Shown: piece by piece, positions 1-7,701 of the stretch
Position numbering within the stretch: the stretch's first letter is position 1
Layout of the letters: each line of letters opens with the position of its first letter
Assembly: GCA_008682415.1 (NCBI GenBank)
Contig: VANK01000004.1
Span: 248,001-312,000, forward strand
Source of the DNA: Acidobacteria bacterium AB60
GTDB lineage: Bacteria > Acidobacteriota > Terriglobia > Terriglobales > Acidobacteriaceae
Direction of reading: 5' to 3'
DNA length: 64,000 bases
The notes under the pieces: generated by a model
What the model was told of the DNA's origin: nothing
The model's database searches: none
The model's input: the letters and a program-made list of their open reading frames with translations, nothing else
Translations under genes and position numbers: made by a program

Positions 1-2296
1 CCGGAAGGGCGCAGGCCAGGAGCGCGGTGGCGACGAGGACGGCCACACTGAGGGCGCACATCTGGGGATCGAGCGGCCTGACTCCGTAGAGCAGGGATCC
101 GAGCAGGCGGGTGACGGCCCATACGCCGGCGCCACCGAGGGCGACTCCGGGGAGGACGAGGCGCATGGCATCGCGGAGGATCATGGTCATCACGCCTCCG
201 GGGGTGGCTCCCAGGGCCATGCGGACGCCGATCTCGGTGCGCCGCCGCACCACGCTGTAGTTCAAGACGCCATACAGGCCGATGCCGGTCAGGGTAAGGG
301 TAAGGAGCGCGAAGAAGCCGGCGAGGAAAGCCATCATGCGCTCCCGGGCCATGGCGCTGGCGACGAGTTCTGTCATGGTTACGGGTTTGTCCACGGCGAG
401 GTCGGGCGCCAGTTCGCGGAAGGAGTTACGCACGGCACTGACGGCGGTGCCGGGATCTGACGCGCGCACGGCGAAGACGAGCAAGGGATGAGAGAGACCG
501 CCCTGGAGGAGGGGCTGGTAGATGATGCGGGGGGCACTCTGACGCAGATCGTTGTAGAGCGTGTCGCCTACGATGCCGACGACGCGCATGCGGATATCTT
601 TGCCCATAGTGAGGGCGGAGCCGAGGGCGCCGCCGTCGGGAAAGAAGTACTCCGCCGCGCTGCGGTTGAGGATGCAGACGTTTGGCTGTTCCCCGCGCTC
701 ATCGAGGGTGAAGTTGCGGCCCTGGAGGATGGGCACGCCTAGAGTGGCGAAGTAGCCGGGGGTGACGGAGAGCTCGGTCAGGCTGTTATCGGTTCGGATG
801 CCGCCCGAAGCGGGCTGCGAGGAGACCTGTTCCATGTAAGTCCCGCCCTCGAGGGGGAAGGCCTGGGAGAGGCTGACGCTCTCGACGCCGGGGGTGTGAG
901 CGATGCGATCGATCAGTCCGGTATGCAGCTCGAGCCGGTCGCTTCCCGAGGTTTGAATCATCGCCAAGAGACCGCGTTCCGCACCCCACGCGAGGAGGGT
1001 GCCAAGGCCCCCGCCGGCTGCGGCCAGCAGCACGCTCTCCCAGACGAGCTGGGCGGCGAGACGCCGGCGGCTGGCTCCCAGAGCCATGCGGAGCGCCAAC
1101 TCCCGCCGCCGACCGAGGGCGCGGGCGGAGGCCAGCATGGCGAGATAAGCGCAGGCGACGAGCAGCGACAGGCCGACCATGCCTTCGATGAGGTAGAGCG
1201 GCTTCTCGTAAAGCTGGCGGAGATAGAAGTAGCCGGTTCGTCCGGGCACAACGAGAACGTGGACCTGATCGGCCTCAACGAATTTGCCGCTGATGAAGGT
1301 GAAGTATCGCAGGCGCTTGTCTTCTTTCAGCTTCGCCTGGAAGACCGCATCGACCTGCGCCTGCGCAGCGGGCGCGCTCACGCCCTCTCTCAAGCGCGCG
1401 ACGAGACTGGTATCGAAGGAGCCGAGATTGTGCTGTGCCGCAGGATCGGTCATGGCCAGCGGCACGTAGAAGTTGGGCCGGCCGCCGACCTGGACGCTTT
1501 CAAAACCGGGAGCCAGCACGCCGACGATGATGCCTTTAGCGGGGCCGCTGCGCATGGACGCGCCAAACTGCATTTGTCTTCCGAGGACAGAGGGATCGGC
1601 GGCGAAGTGGGTGCGCCAATAGTCATAAGCCAGGACTACGGGGAACCCTTCCCCCGCACTGGCGGGGTTGTCATCGGCGTCCTGCAGCAGCCGTCCCAGG
1701 GCGGCGCGAAGACCGAGCACACGCATGCACCCGCCGGTCAGAGAGGCAGCGGGGACCGGCCGGGTGCCGTCGGTCTCGCGCAGATTGAGGTCGTATTCCT
1801 GCCAGCCGCACATCCCGGCGAAGACGGTCTGAGTGCGGGAGAGGAGGTCGTAGAGGGCATCGGAGACGAAGGGACCGGGCTCGCCACGCACGCCGGACGC
1901 GGAGAGTTGCAACTTGAGCTGCACGATCTGGTCGGGACGTTCGACGGGGAGACTGCGCAACAGAAGCGCGTACAGCAGGGCGAAGATGGCGGTGTTGGCG
2001 CCCACGGCGAGGGTGAGGGTCAAGACCGCGGTTAGGGTGTAGCCGGGAGTCTTGCGGATCTGGCGTACGGCGTAGCGCAGATCCGGGCCGAGTTTCTCCA
2101 GCCATTCCCAGCCCCACTGTTGCCGGGTGACATCGGACACCAGCAGCGGGTTGCCGAGTTCGCAGATCGCGGCGCGGCGGGCCTCCTGGGGGGATTGGCC
2201 GCGGGCGATGCGTTCTTCGACGGCGAGGCGGATGTGAGCCTCGAGCTCTTCCTGCAGTTCGTGTTTGCGCCGCTCCCAAAGGAAGAGAAGGTTCAT
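1..2296 (-). CDS. ADOP-type ABC transporter permease (MacB/FtsX family), partial at left edge, internally shortened
   Basis: Reading leftward from the ATG at 2296, an open frame of 765 codons continues to the window edge without a stop. The first 60 residues form a charged helical domain (MNLLFLWERRKHELQEELEA) typical of acidobacterial duplicated orphan permeases. A membrane helix with the motif TLTLAVGANTAIFALLYALL follows, then a MacB periplasmic core. The FtsX segment carries ALGRRRELALRMALGASRRR, and its repeat near the C-terminus carries RRRTEIGVRMALGATPG. The family usually has about 140 residues between the first FtsX half and the second periplasmic core. Here these are almost directly joined (about 930-1000) with the frame kept. 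Only about 15-20 C-terminal residues should lie outside the window. No ATPase gene is adjacent. Family assignment is firm; activity is doubtful. Confidence 0.9.
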   Translation of the reverse strand, partial: MNLLFLWERRKHELQEELEAHIRLAVEERIARGQSPQEARRAAICELGNPLLVSDVTRQQWGWEWLEKLGPDLRYAVRQIRKTPGYTLTAVLTLTLAVGANTAIFALLYALLLRSLPVERPDQIVQLKLQLSASGVRGEPGPFVSDALYDLLSRTQTVFAGMCGWQEYDLNLRETDGTRPVPAASLTGGCMRVLGLRAALGRLLQDADDNPASAGEGFPVVLAYDYWRTHFAADPSVLGRQMQFGASMRSGPAKGIIVGVLAPGFESVQVGGRPNFYVPLAMTDPAAQHNLGSFDTSLVARLREGVSAPAAQAQVDAVFQAKLKEDKRLRYFTFISGKFVEADQVHVLVVPGRTGYFYLRQLYEKPLYLIEGMVGLSLLVACAYLAMLASARALGRRRELALRMALGASRRRLAAQLVWESVLLAAAGGGLGTLLAWGAERGLLAMIQTSGSDRLELHTGLIDRIAHTPGVESVSLSQAFPLEGGTYMEQVSSQPASGGIRTDNSLTELSVTPGYFATLGVPILQGRNFTLDERGEQPNVCILNRSAAEYFFPDGGALGSALTMGKDIRMRVVGIVGDTLYNDLRQSAPRIIYQPLLQGGLSHPLLVFAVRASDPGTAVSAVRNSFRELAPDLAVDKPVTMTELVASAMARERMMAFLAGFFALLTLTLTGIGLYGVLNYSVVRRRTEIGVRMALGATPGGVMTMILRDAMRLVLPGVALGGAGVWAVTRLLGSLLYGVRPLDPQMCALSVAVLVATALLACALP

Positions 2297-2327
2297 GAGG
2301 ACCTCGCATTCCCCTGTGCCTACAGGA

Positions 2328-2365
2328 TGTAGACACTCTACACCCGAGACTGTAGATTGTCTACA
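2328..2365. promoter_or_regulatory. Paired palindromic operators upstream of the ADOP permease
   Basis: Two copies of the palindrome TGTAGA-N3-TCTACA occupy 2328-2342 and 2351-2365. Their centres are 23 bp apart and the nearer one is about 32 bp upstream of the permease ATG. The pair also forms a larger inverted repeat (GGATGTAGACA at 2325-2335 with TGTCTACATCC at 2358-2368). Two dyad sites just upstream of a gene suit a dimeric winged-helix repressor. PadR-family regulators are known companions of ADOP permeases, but no regulator gene lies on this side within the window, so the binding protein is inferred. Confidence 0.65.
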
Positions 2366-2436
2366 TCCTTGGTGGGCGTATGCGAGCGCTCTTGCGGCAG
2401 GGGCAACGCGGGATGTTTTGGGGAGCCGGGTTGGAA

Positions 2437-3176
2437 GCAAAGGCAAAAGCAACTGCGGGTTCTTCGACTGCGCCGGTGCTGCGCACCGGCTTCGCTCAGA
2501 ATGACGGGGTTTGGGGTGGTTGACAGGGCTTGAGGGGTGGGGATGGAAGAGCAAAGACAAGAGCAACTGCGGGTTCTTCGACTGCGCCGGTGCTGCGCAC
2601 CGGCTTCGCTCAGAATGACAGGGTTTGGGGTGGTTGACAGGGCTCGAGGGGTGGGGTGGAAGAGCAAAGGCAAGAACAACTGCGGGTTCTTCGACTGCGC
2701 CGGTGCTGCGCACCGGCTTCGCTCAGAATGACAGGGTTTGGGGTGGTTGACAGGGCTTGAGGGGTGGGGATGGAAGAGCAAAGGCAAGAACAACTGCGGG
2801 TTCTTCGACTGCGCCGGTGCTGCGCACCGGCTTCGCTCAGAATGACAGGGTTTGGGGGTGGTTTACAGGGCTTGAGGGTGGGGATGGAAGAGCAAAGGCA
2901 AGAGCAACTGCGGGTTCTTCGACTGCGCCGGTGCTGCGCACCGGCTTCGCTCAGAATGACAGGGTTTGGGGTGGTTGACAGGGCTTGAGGGGTGGGGGTG
3001 GAAGAGCAAAGGCAAGAGCAACTGCGGGTTCTTCGGCTGCGCCGGTGCTGCGCACCGGCTTCGCTCAGAATGACAGGGTTTGGGGTGGTTGACAGGGCTT
3101 GAGGGGTGGGGATGGAAGAGCAAAGGCAAAAGCAACTGCGGGTTCTTCGACTGCGCTCAGCAATGACAGGCAAAAG
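2437..3176. repeat. Tandem array of seven ~114-bp units, each with a GC-rich hairpin
   Basis: The string CAACTGCGGGTTCTTCG recurs at 2450, 2564, 2677, 2791, 2905, 3019 and 3133, a period of 113-114 bp. Units one to six contain the hairpin GCCGGTGC-TGC-GCACCGGC (first copy 2472-2490) followed by TTCGCTCAGAATGACAGGG. Unit seven lacks the hairpin and is truncated. Copies differ by only a few substitutions. Because 114 is divisible by three, spurious open frames run through the array on both strands. No homology to transposases, no unique spacers and no attachment sites are visible. It lies between two minus-strand genes and fills most of the 2369-3251 gap. Confidence 0.9.
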
Positions 3177-3202
3177 GCCTTCGGGTTTTTCGTCAGCAAA
3201 GA

Positions 3203-3230
3203 GAAGGCCCACGGCGGACCGTGGGCCTTC
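3203..3230 (-). terminator. Strong hairpin downstream of the YXWGXW-repeat gene
   Basis: A perfect 12-bp stem, GAAGGCCCACGG with CCGTGGGCCTTC, encloses a four-base loop. It lies 21 bp past the stop codon of the minus-strand gene at 3252-4499 and is followed on that strand by TCTCTTTGC, a weak T-rich tail. A rho-independent terminator is the simplest reading. Confidence 0.7.
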
Positions 3231-3251
3231 CTGGTTGCGGCAGAAGCGCGG

Positions 3252-4499
3252 TTATCGACGAGGCTCCTTGCCGTTGGGTCGGGAGTCGTGCCGCGGCTCG
3301 GGACGCGATTCCTGGCGAGGCTGAGGCGCGGGGCGCGCTTCGGGTCGCTGCTGGGGCGGAGGAGCCTGGTAGTGCGGCTCGGGCGCGGGGCGGGACTCCG
3401 GACGCTGCTGCGGGGGAGCCTGGTAATTGGGGTGCTGTTGCGGCGGAGCTTGGTAATGCGGTTCCGGTGCGGGCCGCGATTCAGGGCGCTGTTGGGGCGG
3501 GGCCTGGTAGTTGGGGCGCTGCGGCGGCGGAGCCTGGTAGCGCGGTTCGGGTGCGGGGCGCGATTCATTGCGCTGCTGGGGCGGAGCCTGCTGAAGGTTG
3601 GGGCGCGGTTGCGGGACCGCAGCGTTGTGCTGCTGGTCGTAGCCCTGGCGCGGGTTTTCGGGCTGCCGCATGGGCGCCGGCTGATGTTGCTGGGCGGCGG
3701 GCGGCTGCTGGGTATTGTGGAAGTCGCCGCGCGAGTTGGCATTGGGGGCCATGGCAGTGTTATTGCGCATGGGGGCGGCCGGCGGCGGTTCATGGTGTTC
3801 TGCCGGGAGGGGCCGAGCCAAGGCTACCTGCTGCGGGCGCCCGTGATTGGCGTTGAAGTAGTTGCTGTGGTCGGCGCGGGCAGCCTGGAGGTGCTGCTCC
3901 TGGAAGTGCGTGGGAGGCAGGTGCTGCTCAGACATGGCCTGGCGTTCGAAGGGGGTGGGATCGTGACGGATGCCGCCGGGTCCGCCGGCGTAGGCCACGT
4001 GGTTGTTGTTGACGATGGTGTTGTTCACGACGACGGTGTTGTTGATGTAGGTGTTGTGGATGACGGTGCGGTTCACGTTGACCACGGCGGTGTTGTAAGC
4101 GAATTCATGTTCGTGCCATTCACCGCCCACGAAGCCGATGCCCATGTAGCCGAAGCCGTAGTTGACGCCGCCGTAGTAGCCGACGTGCATGCCCCAGTAG
4201 CCCGGATGGAAGACGTAGACGCCTTCCTGCCATCCCCAGTAGGGCGGGGTCCAGAGGGCTCCCTCATAGGGTGCCGGGACCCAGGCGCCGGGAACCCAGT
4301 AATAGCCGTCGTCGCCGTAGGCCCAGTATCCAGGCACCCACATGAGGCCGGGCTCGGGGCAGGCGGGCTGCACGTAGATGGGAAGGACGGGAGGAGCGAA
4401 GCCGACGCTGATGAAGACCCCCGCATTGGCCTTGCTGGCCGGAATGAGGGGAAGGAGCAGCGCCAGCAGGAGCCAGCGGGCAGAACGAGGTAGTCGCAT
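3252..4499 (-). CDS. YXWGXW-repeat secreted protein with proline/glutamine-rich tail
   Basis: 415 residues. The ATG at 4499 is preceded by AGGAGAA, so the longer open frame upstream is not used. The N-terminus is a signal peptide (about residues 1-27: MRLPRSARWLLLALLLPLIP). Residues about 40-110 contain repeated aromatic motifs such as VPGYWAYGDDGYYWVPGAW and PPYWGW, characteristic of YXWGXW/WXXGXW-repeat envelope proteins. An asparagine-rich middle (INNTVVVNNTIVNNN) follows, and then a long P/Q/R-rich tail with imperfect repeats of the type ESRPAPEPHYQAPP. The role is unknown; the protein is predicted periplasmic or surface associated. It is monocistronic with a terminator-like hairpin after it. 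Confidence 0.85.
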   Translation of the reverse strand: MRLPRSARWLLLALLLPLIPASKANAGVFISVGFAPPVLPIYVQPACPEPGLMWVPGYWAYGDDGYYWVPGAWVPAPYEGALWTPPYWGWQEGVYVFHPGYWGMHVGYYGGVNYGFGYMGIGFVGGEWHEHEFAYNTAVVNVNRTVIHNTYINNTVVVNNTIVNNNHVAYAGGPGGIRHDPTPFERQAMSEQHLPPTHFQEQHLQAARADHSNYFNANHGRPQQVALARPLPAEHHEPPPAAPMRNNTAMAPNANSRGDFHNTQQPPAAQQHQPAPMRQPENPRQGYDQQHNAAVPQPRPNLQQAPPQQRNESRPAPEPRYQAPPPQRPNYQAPPQQRPESRPAPEPHYQAPPQQHPNYQAPPQQRPESRPAPEPHYQAPPPQQRPEARPAPQPRQESRPEPRHDSRPNGKEPRR

Positions 4500-4784
4500 C
4501 GTAGTTCTCCTGTATTCGGGCCCGCCTGCCGTTGTCCTCCGCAAGTGCGGTGCAGGGGGGATAAAAAAAGAAGTTTGTCTTGCGGGCTTGTGGCGTTCTT
4601 CAGGACGCCGGCCCGGCGGCGTTTGCGATTGGCAACGCCATCGATCTTCTGAGTTCGTCGACTGAGCCGTTGAAGTGAACTCAATCTAGGTATTTGGAAC
4701 CCGGGCAAGGAAGAGAAGTTGCAGAGGACGGAGAAAACTTTTGTTATCAGTCGGTTTGCTGGAGCGGGCCTGGGTTTGCCTGGG

Positions 4785-5729
4785 CTAGTAGCGAAGGCTG
4801 AGGCCCATGCCGAAGATGCTGCGGGCCTGGAGGTTGACGGGAACGAGAAGGGGGCCAATTGGAGTGCGGGCGACGGTGGTGCCGATCATGCCCGCGACCT
4901 GTCCCACGCCGGCGTCGAAGGCGAAGTGCGGGTTCTCCTTCTGGGTGATGCGCACGGCGTAGTCGAGGGTAGTGGGGAGGTGAGCGCGGCCGCCGGGCGG
5001 GAAGAGGATGGCTCCCAGGTTTTTGGAGGTGGGCGGTTCCTGGGTGAATCCGGCGGCGGGGACGATGGCGGTTTTGAAGGGGCCGGGGATGGGGATGCCG
5101 AGTCCGCCGAAGAGGCGACCGCCGAAGCGGGTGGCCTGTCCGCCGATGCCGTAGATGGAGGCGTTGGTGGCCTTCCAGCCGAGATTGGCGAGGAAGGGGA
5201 TGGGCGGGTGCAGCCAGGTCTTGGTGACGACCACGTAGAGGTCTTCGTTGGTGTAGCTCTTGAGGGTCCCGGTGAACACCTGGTCGAGGGCGCCGGTGAC
5301 GAACTTGTCGCCGGTGCGGACGACGAAGCCTGCGGCGAGGCCGGGAGTAAGGGGAGTTCCCTGCCCGTCGCGAATGGCGACGACCTTGCCGTGAACGACA
5401 TTCATGCCGGCGAAGTGCCAGAGCTGGCTGAAGGCGGGGCTGTTGCCCTCCTGATGGACGCTGCGGGTGTAGCCGAGTTCGGCGCGGTTCGCGAAGCCCT
5501 CGGTGAGGCTGAAGGTGTGGATGTCGCCGATGACCTTGGAGGCGTTGACGAAGTGATAGCCGAGGGCGGGGTGGGAGAAGACCTGACCTTTGGCGGAGGG
5601 GACGACGTAGGCGGTGGGGGTGATGAATCCGCCGGTCTGGCCTTCGAGAGTGAGGTTTTGCGGGTGAGCCTGGAAGGTGGCGAAGAGGGCGGAGAAGGCG
5701 AGGACGAACGTACGAACGTGATTCCGCAT
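4785..5729 (-). CDS. Secreted, probably outer-membrane beta-barrel protein of unknown function (DUF3034-like)
   Basis: 314 residues. The ATG at 5729 follows TTGGAG and begins a signal peptide (MRNHVRTFVLAFSALFATFQ, cleavage likely after AHPQ). The mature part has alternating amphipathic strands, many glycines (GGFITPTAYVV, LGYHFVNASKV, IPGPFKTAIVPAAGF) and ends in an aromatic residue (GMGLSLRY), a common ending for outer-membrane barrels. General resemblance to DUF3034 proteins is my recollection and should be treated as tentative. The 285 bp between this gene and the YXWGXW gene contain no convincing gene. Confidence 0.7.
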   Translation of the reverse strand: MRNHVRTFVLAFSALFATFQAHPQNLTLEGQTGGFITPTAYVVPSAKGQVFSHPALGYHFVNASKVIGDIHTFSLTEGFANRAELGYTRSVHQEGNSPAFSQLWHFAGMNVVHGKVVAIRDGQGTPLTPGLAAGFVVRTGDKFVTGALDQVFTGTLKSYTNEDLYVVVTKTWLHPPIPFLANLGWKATNASIYGIGGQATRFGGRLFGGLGIPIPGPFKTAIVPAAGFTQEPPTSKNLGAILFPPGGRAHLPTTLDYAVRITQKENPHFAFDAGVGQVAGMIGTTVARTPIGPLLVPVNLQARSIFGMGLSLRY

Positions 5730-5851
5730 AGCAACTCCAAAGGGGCCGTCTCGTGGGAGGGAGGGTGCGGCCCGGATCATTGGAAATCAAGCTGTTGTAT
5801 CACAGCCAGATGACGATCGTCTCGGTAGAGGGCCGATGGTAGACTCCAGCC

Positions 5852-6517
5852 ATGCCGCGCGGGTTTTTTGTGACATTTGAGGGGCTGGACGGCTCGGGGA
5901 AGACGACGCAGTTGAAGCGGCTGGCGTTGTGGATGCAGCGGCGCGGGCTGATGCCGGTGATGACGCGACAGCCGGGGGGGACGTCGACGGGGGATCGCAT
6001 TCGGGAGCTGCTGCTGGATTCGCGGGGGCGGTCGCTGGCACCGATGGCGGAGATGGCGATGATGTTCGCCGACCGGGCGCAGGCGATCGCCGAGGTGATT
6101 GAGCCGGCGCTGGCGGCGGGGAAGACGGTGTTGTGCGACCGGTTTACCGATTCGACCGAGGCCTACCAGGGAGGCGGACGGGGGCTGGGATCAGAGGCGG
6201 TGCTGACGATGCACCGGGTGATCTGCGGGGGGCTGCAGCCGGATTTGACGCTGCTGCTGCTGCCCTCGCTGGAGTCAAGCCTGGAACGGGCGCGGCGGAG
6301 GAACGAGCGGGTGGCGGCGCAGTCGGGCAAAGACGAGGGCCGGTTCGAGGGCGAGCAGGACGCTTTCTTTCGCAGGGTGTGGGCGAAGTACCGGGAGATT
6401 GCGCAGAGGGACGCCGGGCGGGTGGTGTGCATCGCCGGGGACCTGACCATCGACGAGGTCCACGAGCAGGTGGTGGAAGCGGTGGCGATGCGCATCACGG
6501 AGGCGAGCCGGGTTTAG
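5852..6517 (+). CDS. tmk: Thymidylate kinase
   Basis: 221 residues, normal for the family. The enzyme phosphorylates dTMP to dTDP with ATP in the cytoplasm. The Walker A loop EGLDGSGKTTQ is at residues 10-20, the DRF signature (CDRFTDST) at 95-102, and the TRQPGGT segment matches the dTMP-binding loop. It stands alone, divergent from the barrel-like gene (4785-5729) and convergent with the DinB-fold gene 13 bp downstream. In many bacteria tmk sits beside holB; here the delta-prime gene lies about 9 kb away. Confidence 0.97.
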   Translation: MPRGFFVTFEGLDGSGKTTQLKRLALWMQRRGLMPVMTRQPGGTSTGDRIRELLLDSRGRSLAPMAEMAMMFADRAQAIAEVIEPALAAGKTVLCDRFTDSTEAYQGGGRGLGSEAVLTMHRVICGGLQPDLTLLLLPSLESSLERARRRNERVAAQSGKDEGRFEGEQDAFFRRVWAKYREIAQRDAGRVVCIAGDLTIDEVHEQVVEAVAMRITEASRV

Positions 6518-6530
6518 GGTCCGGCCAGCC

Positions 6531-7016
6531 TCATTCTTCGGACCAGGCGCCGAGTTCCTTGCGCAGGAGGACGAGCTGGCCGAGGTGATAGGCATTATGG
6601 TCGGCGACGAGGAGAGCTTCGCGCAGGAGCGTGTGGGTAGGGTCGGCGGGCAGCGGGGCGAAGAGATCGGAGGCCTCGTCTTCCACCAGTTTGCAGAAGG
6701 ATTGCAGGTCCTGACAGAAGGAGTTGACGGAGCGGTCCCAGGCTTTGGGGTCGGGGGGCTCGGGGAATTCGGGCCAGTAGCCGGAGGGCCAATTCGGAGA
6801 TTTGTGCTGGGCATTACGGGAGTATTCGAGGATGTCCCACTGGGCGATGCGCAGGTGCTCGAGGAGTTCCCATGGGGAATGAGGAGAGCCCTTGGGGCGT
6901 TTGCCGCGAATCTCGGCGGGGAAGTCGGCCAGGGCCTTCTTGTAGTCGACGTGGGCGTTGCCACCCTTGATGAGCTGGGTGAGTTGCTGGCGAAGGGCTG
7001 AATCCTTGTCGGCCAC
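6531..7016 (-). CDS. DinB-superfamily (DfsB-type) protein
   Basis: 161 residues if the GTG at 7016 is used, which has a GAGGAG ribosome site six bases upstream. The open frame extends further but that extension is low-complexity and improbable. The protein shows the four-helix DinB layout: SPWELLEHLRIAQWDILEYS near residue 50 with an early histidine, and ADHNAYHLGQLVLLRKELG near the C-terminus. The histidines at those two places are the usual metal ligands. Many family members are thiol transferases or have no known substrate, so no reaction is assigned. Confidence 0.85.
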   Translation of the reverse strand: MADKDSALRQQLTQLIKGGNAHVDYKKALADFPAEIRGKRPKGSPHSPWELLEHLRIAQWDILEYSRNAQHKSPNWPSGYWPEFPEPPDPKAWDRSVNSFCQDLQSFCKLVEDEASDLFAPLPADPTHTLLREALLVADHNAYHLGQLVLLRKELGAWSEE

Positions 7017-7183
7017 GGAGATCTCCTCTTGTGTTGCTGGGATTCCTGGTAGGAGATTCCCGATGCTTGAGAAACGATGCGTTGTTTTCGCGGGGGGCCT
7101 GTCCGGGAATGAAGCTCGGGGGGTGGGTGGCGGATGCGAGCTTTCCTTGCGATTTGTGGCACAATATGAGACGGAAGCTCCGC

Positions 7184-7558
7184 ATGACATCAAGGCAAAG
7201 GAACGCGTGGATCTGGCTGGCGGTCGCGGCATTGTCGATTGCGGTAGCGGCGCGCGCGCAGACGGGCGTTGCGGATGCGCGGGCTTGCAGCGGGCCCATG
7301 CTGAAGTTCCTGGCGGCACACGCGGCGGACCAGCCGGCTGCGGCGCAGGCGGTGCGTCTGCTGCAGGGAAAGCAATTGCGACCGAGCGGCGGGCGCGGCA
7401 GCACGCGGGCCGCGGCGTTCATGCTGCCGGTCTTGTTTGTGGGCGTGGTGTCGCCGTTAGATCACGCGGTTCCGCAGTCATGCCACGGTAACGAGCGCAC
7501 TCCTCATGCGCCGACGGTCTCGTCGTCGTTCCAGCGGCCTCCTCCGCAAATCCTTTAG
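7184..7558 (+). CDS. Small hypothetical secreted protein upstream of secA
   Basis: 124 residues from the ATG at 7184, which has CGGAAG upstream; an ATG at 7166 is an alternative. Residues about 8-26 (AWIWLAVAALSIAVAARAQ) form a signal peptide, and a second hydrophobic patch (AAFMLPVLFVGVVSPL) lies near residue 80. I recognise no domain. It is codirectional with secA, whose GTG lies 143 bp downstream. The composition resembles coding DNA, but no family supports it. Confidence 0.5.
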   Translation: MTSRQRNAWIWLAVAALSIAVAARAQTGVADARACSGPMLKFLAAHAADQPAAAQAVRLLQGKQLRPSGGRGSTRAAAFMLPVLFVGVVSPLDHAVPQSCHGNERTPHAPTVSSSFQRPPPQIL

Positions 7559-7701
7559 TTTTCCCGGCGCAACGATTTGCCTTTCCGCGTATGTGCGGGA
7601 GGTGGCGATTTGGAGCGGTCTGAGCGCGCACGTGCCTGATGGTGCGGAGCTTCGCGTCCCGCGCAAACAACCAGGATTTACACTGATAGACGGAGAGTTC
7701 T

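Noticed and set aside
896..2035. Plus-strand frame opposite the left-edge permease
   Set aside because: Antisense shadow. The opposite strand reads as a MacB/FtsX permease throughout.
2437..3176. Repeat array as a CRISPR array or as a repeat-protein gene
   Set aside because: Units are directly adjacent with no unique spacers and are 114 bp long. Open frames occur on both strands only because the period is a multiple of three, and no start signal supports any of them.
3099..4493. Plus-strand frame opposite the YXWGXW gene
   Set aside because: It runs from the repeat array into antisense of a gene with a ribosome site and signal peptide; the translation is Gly/Arg/Val-rich with no features.
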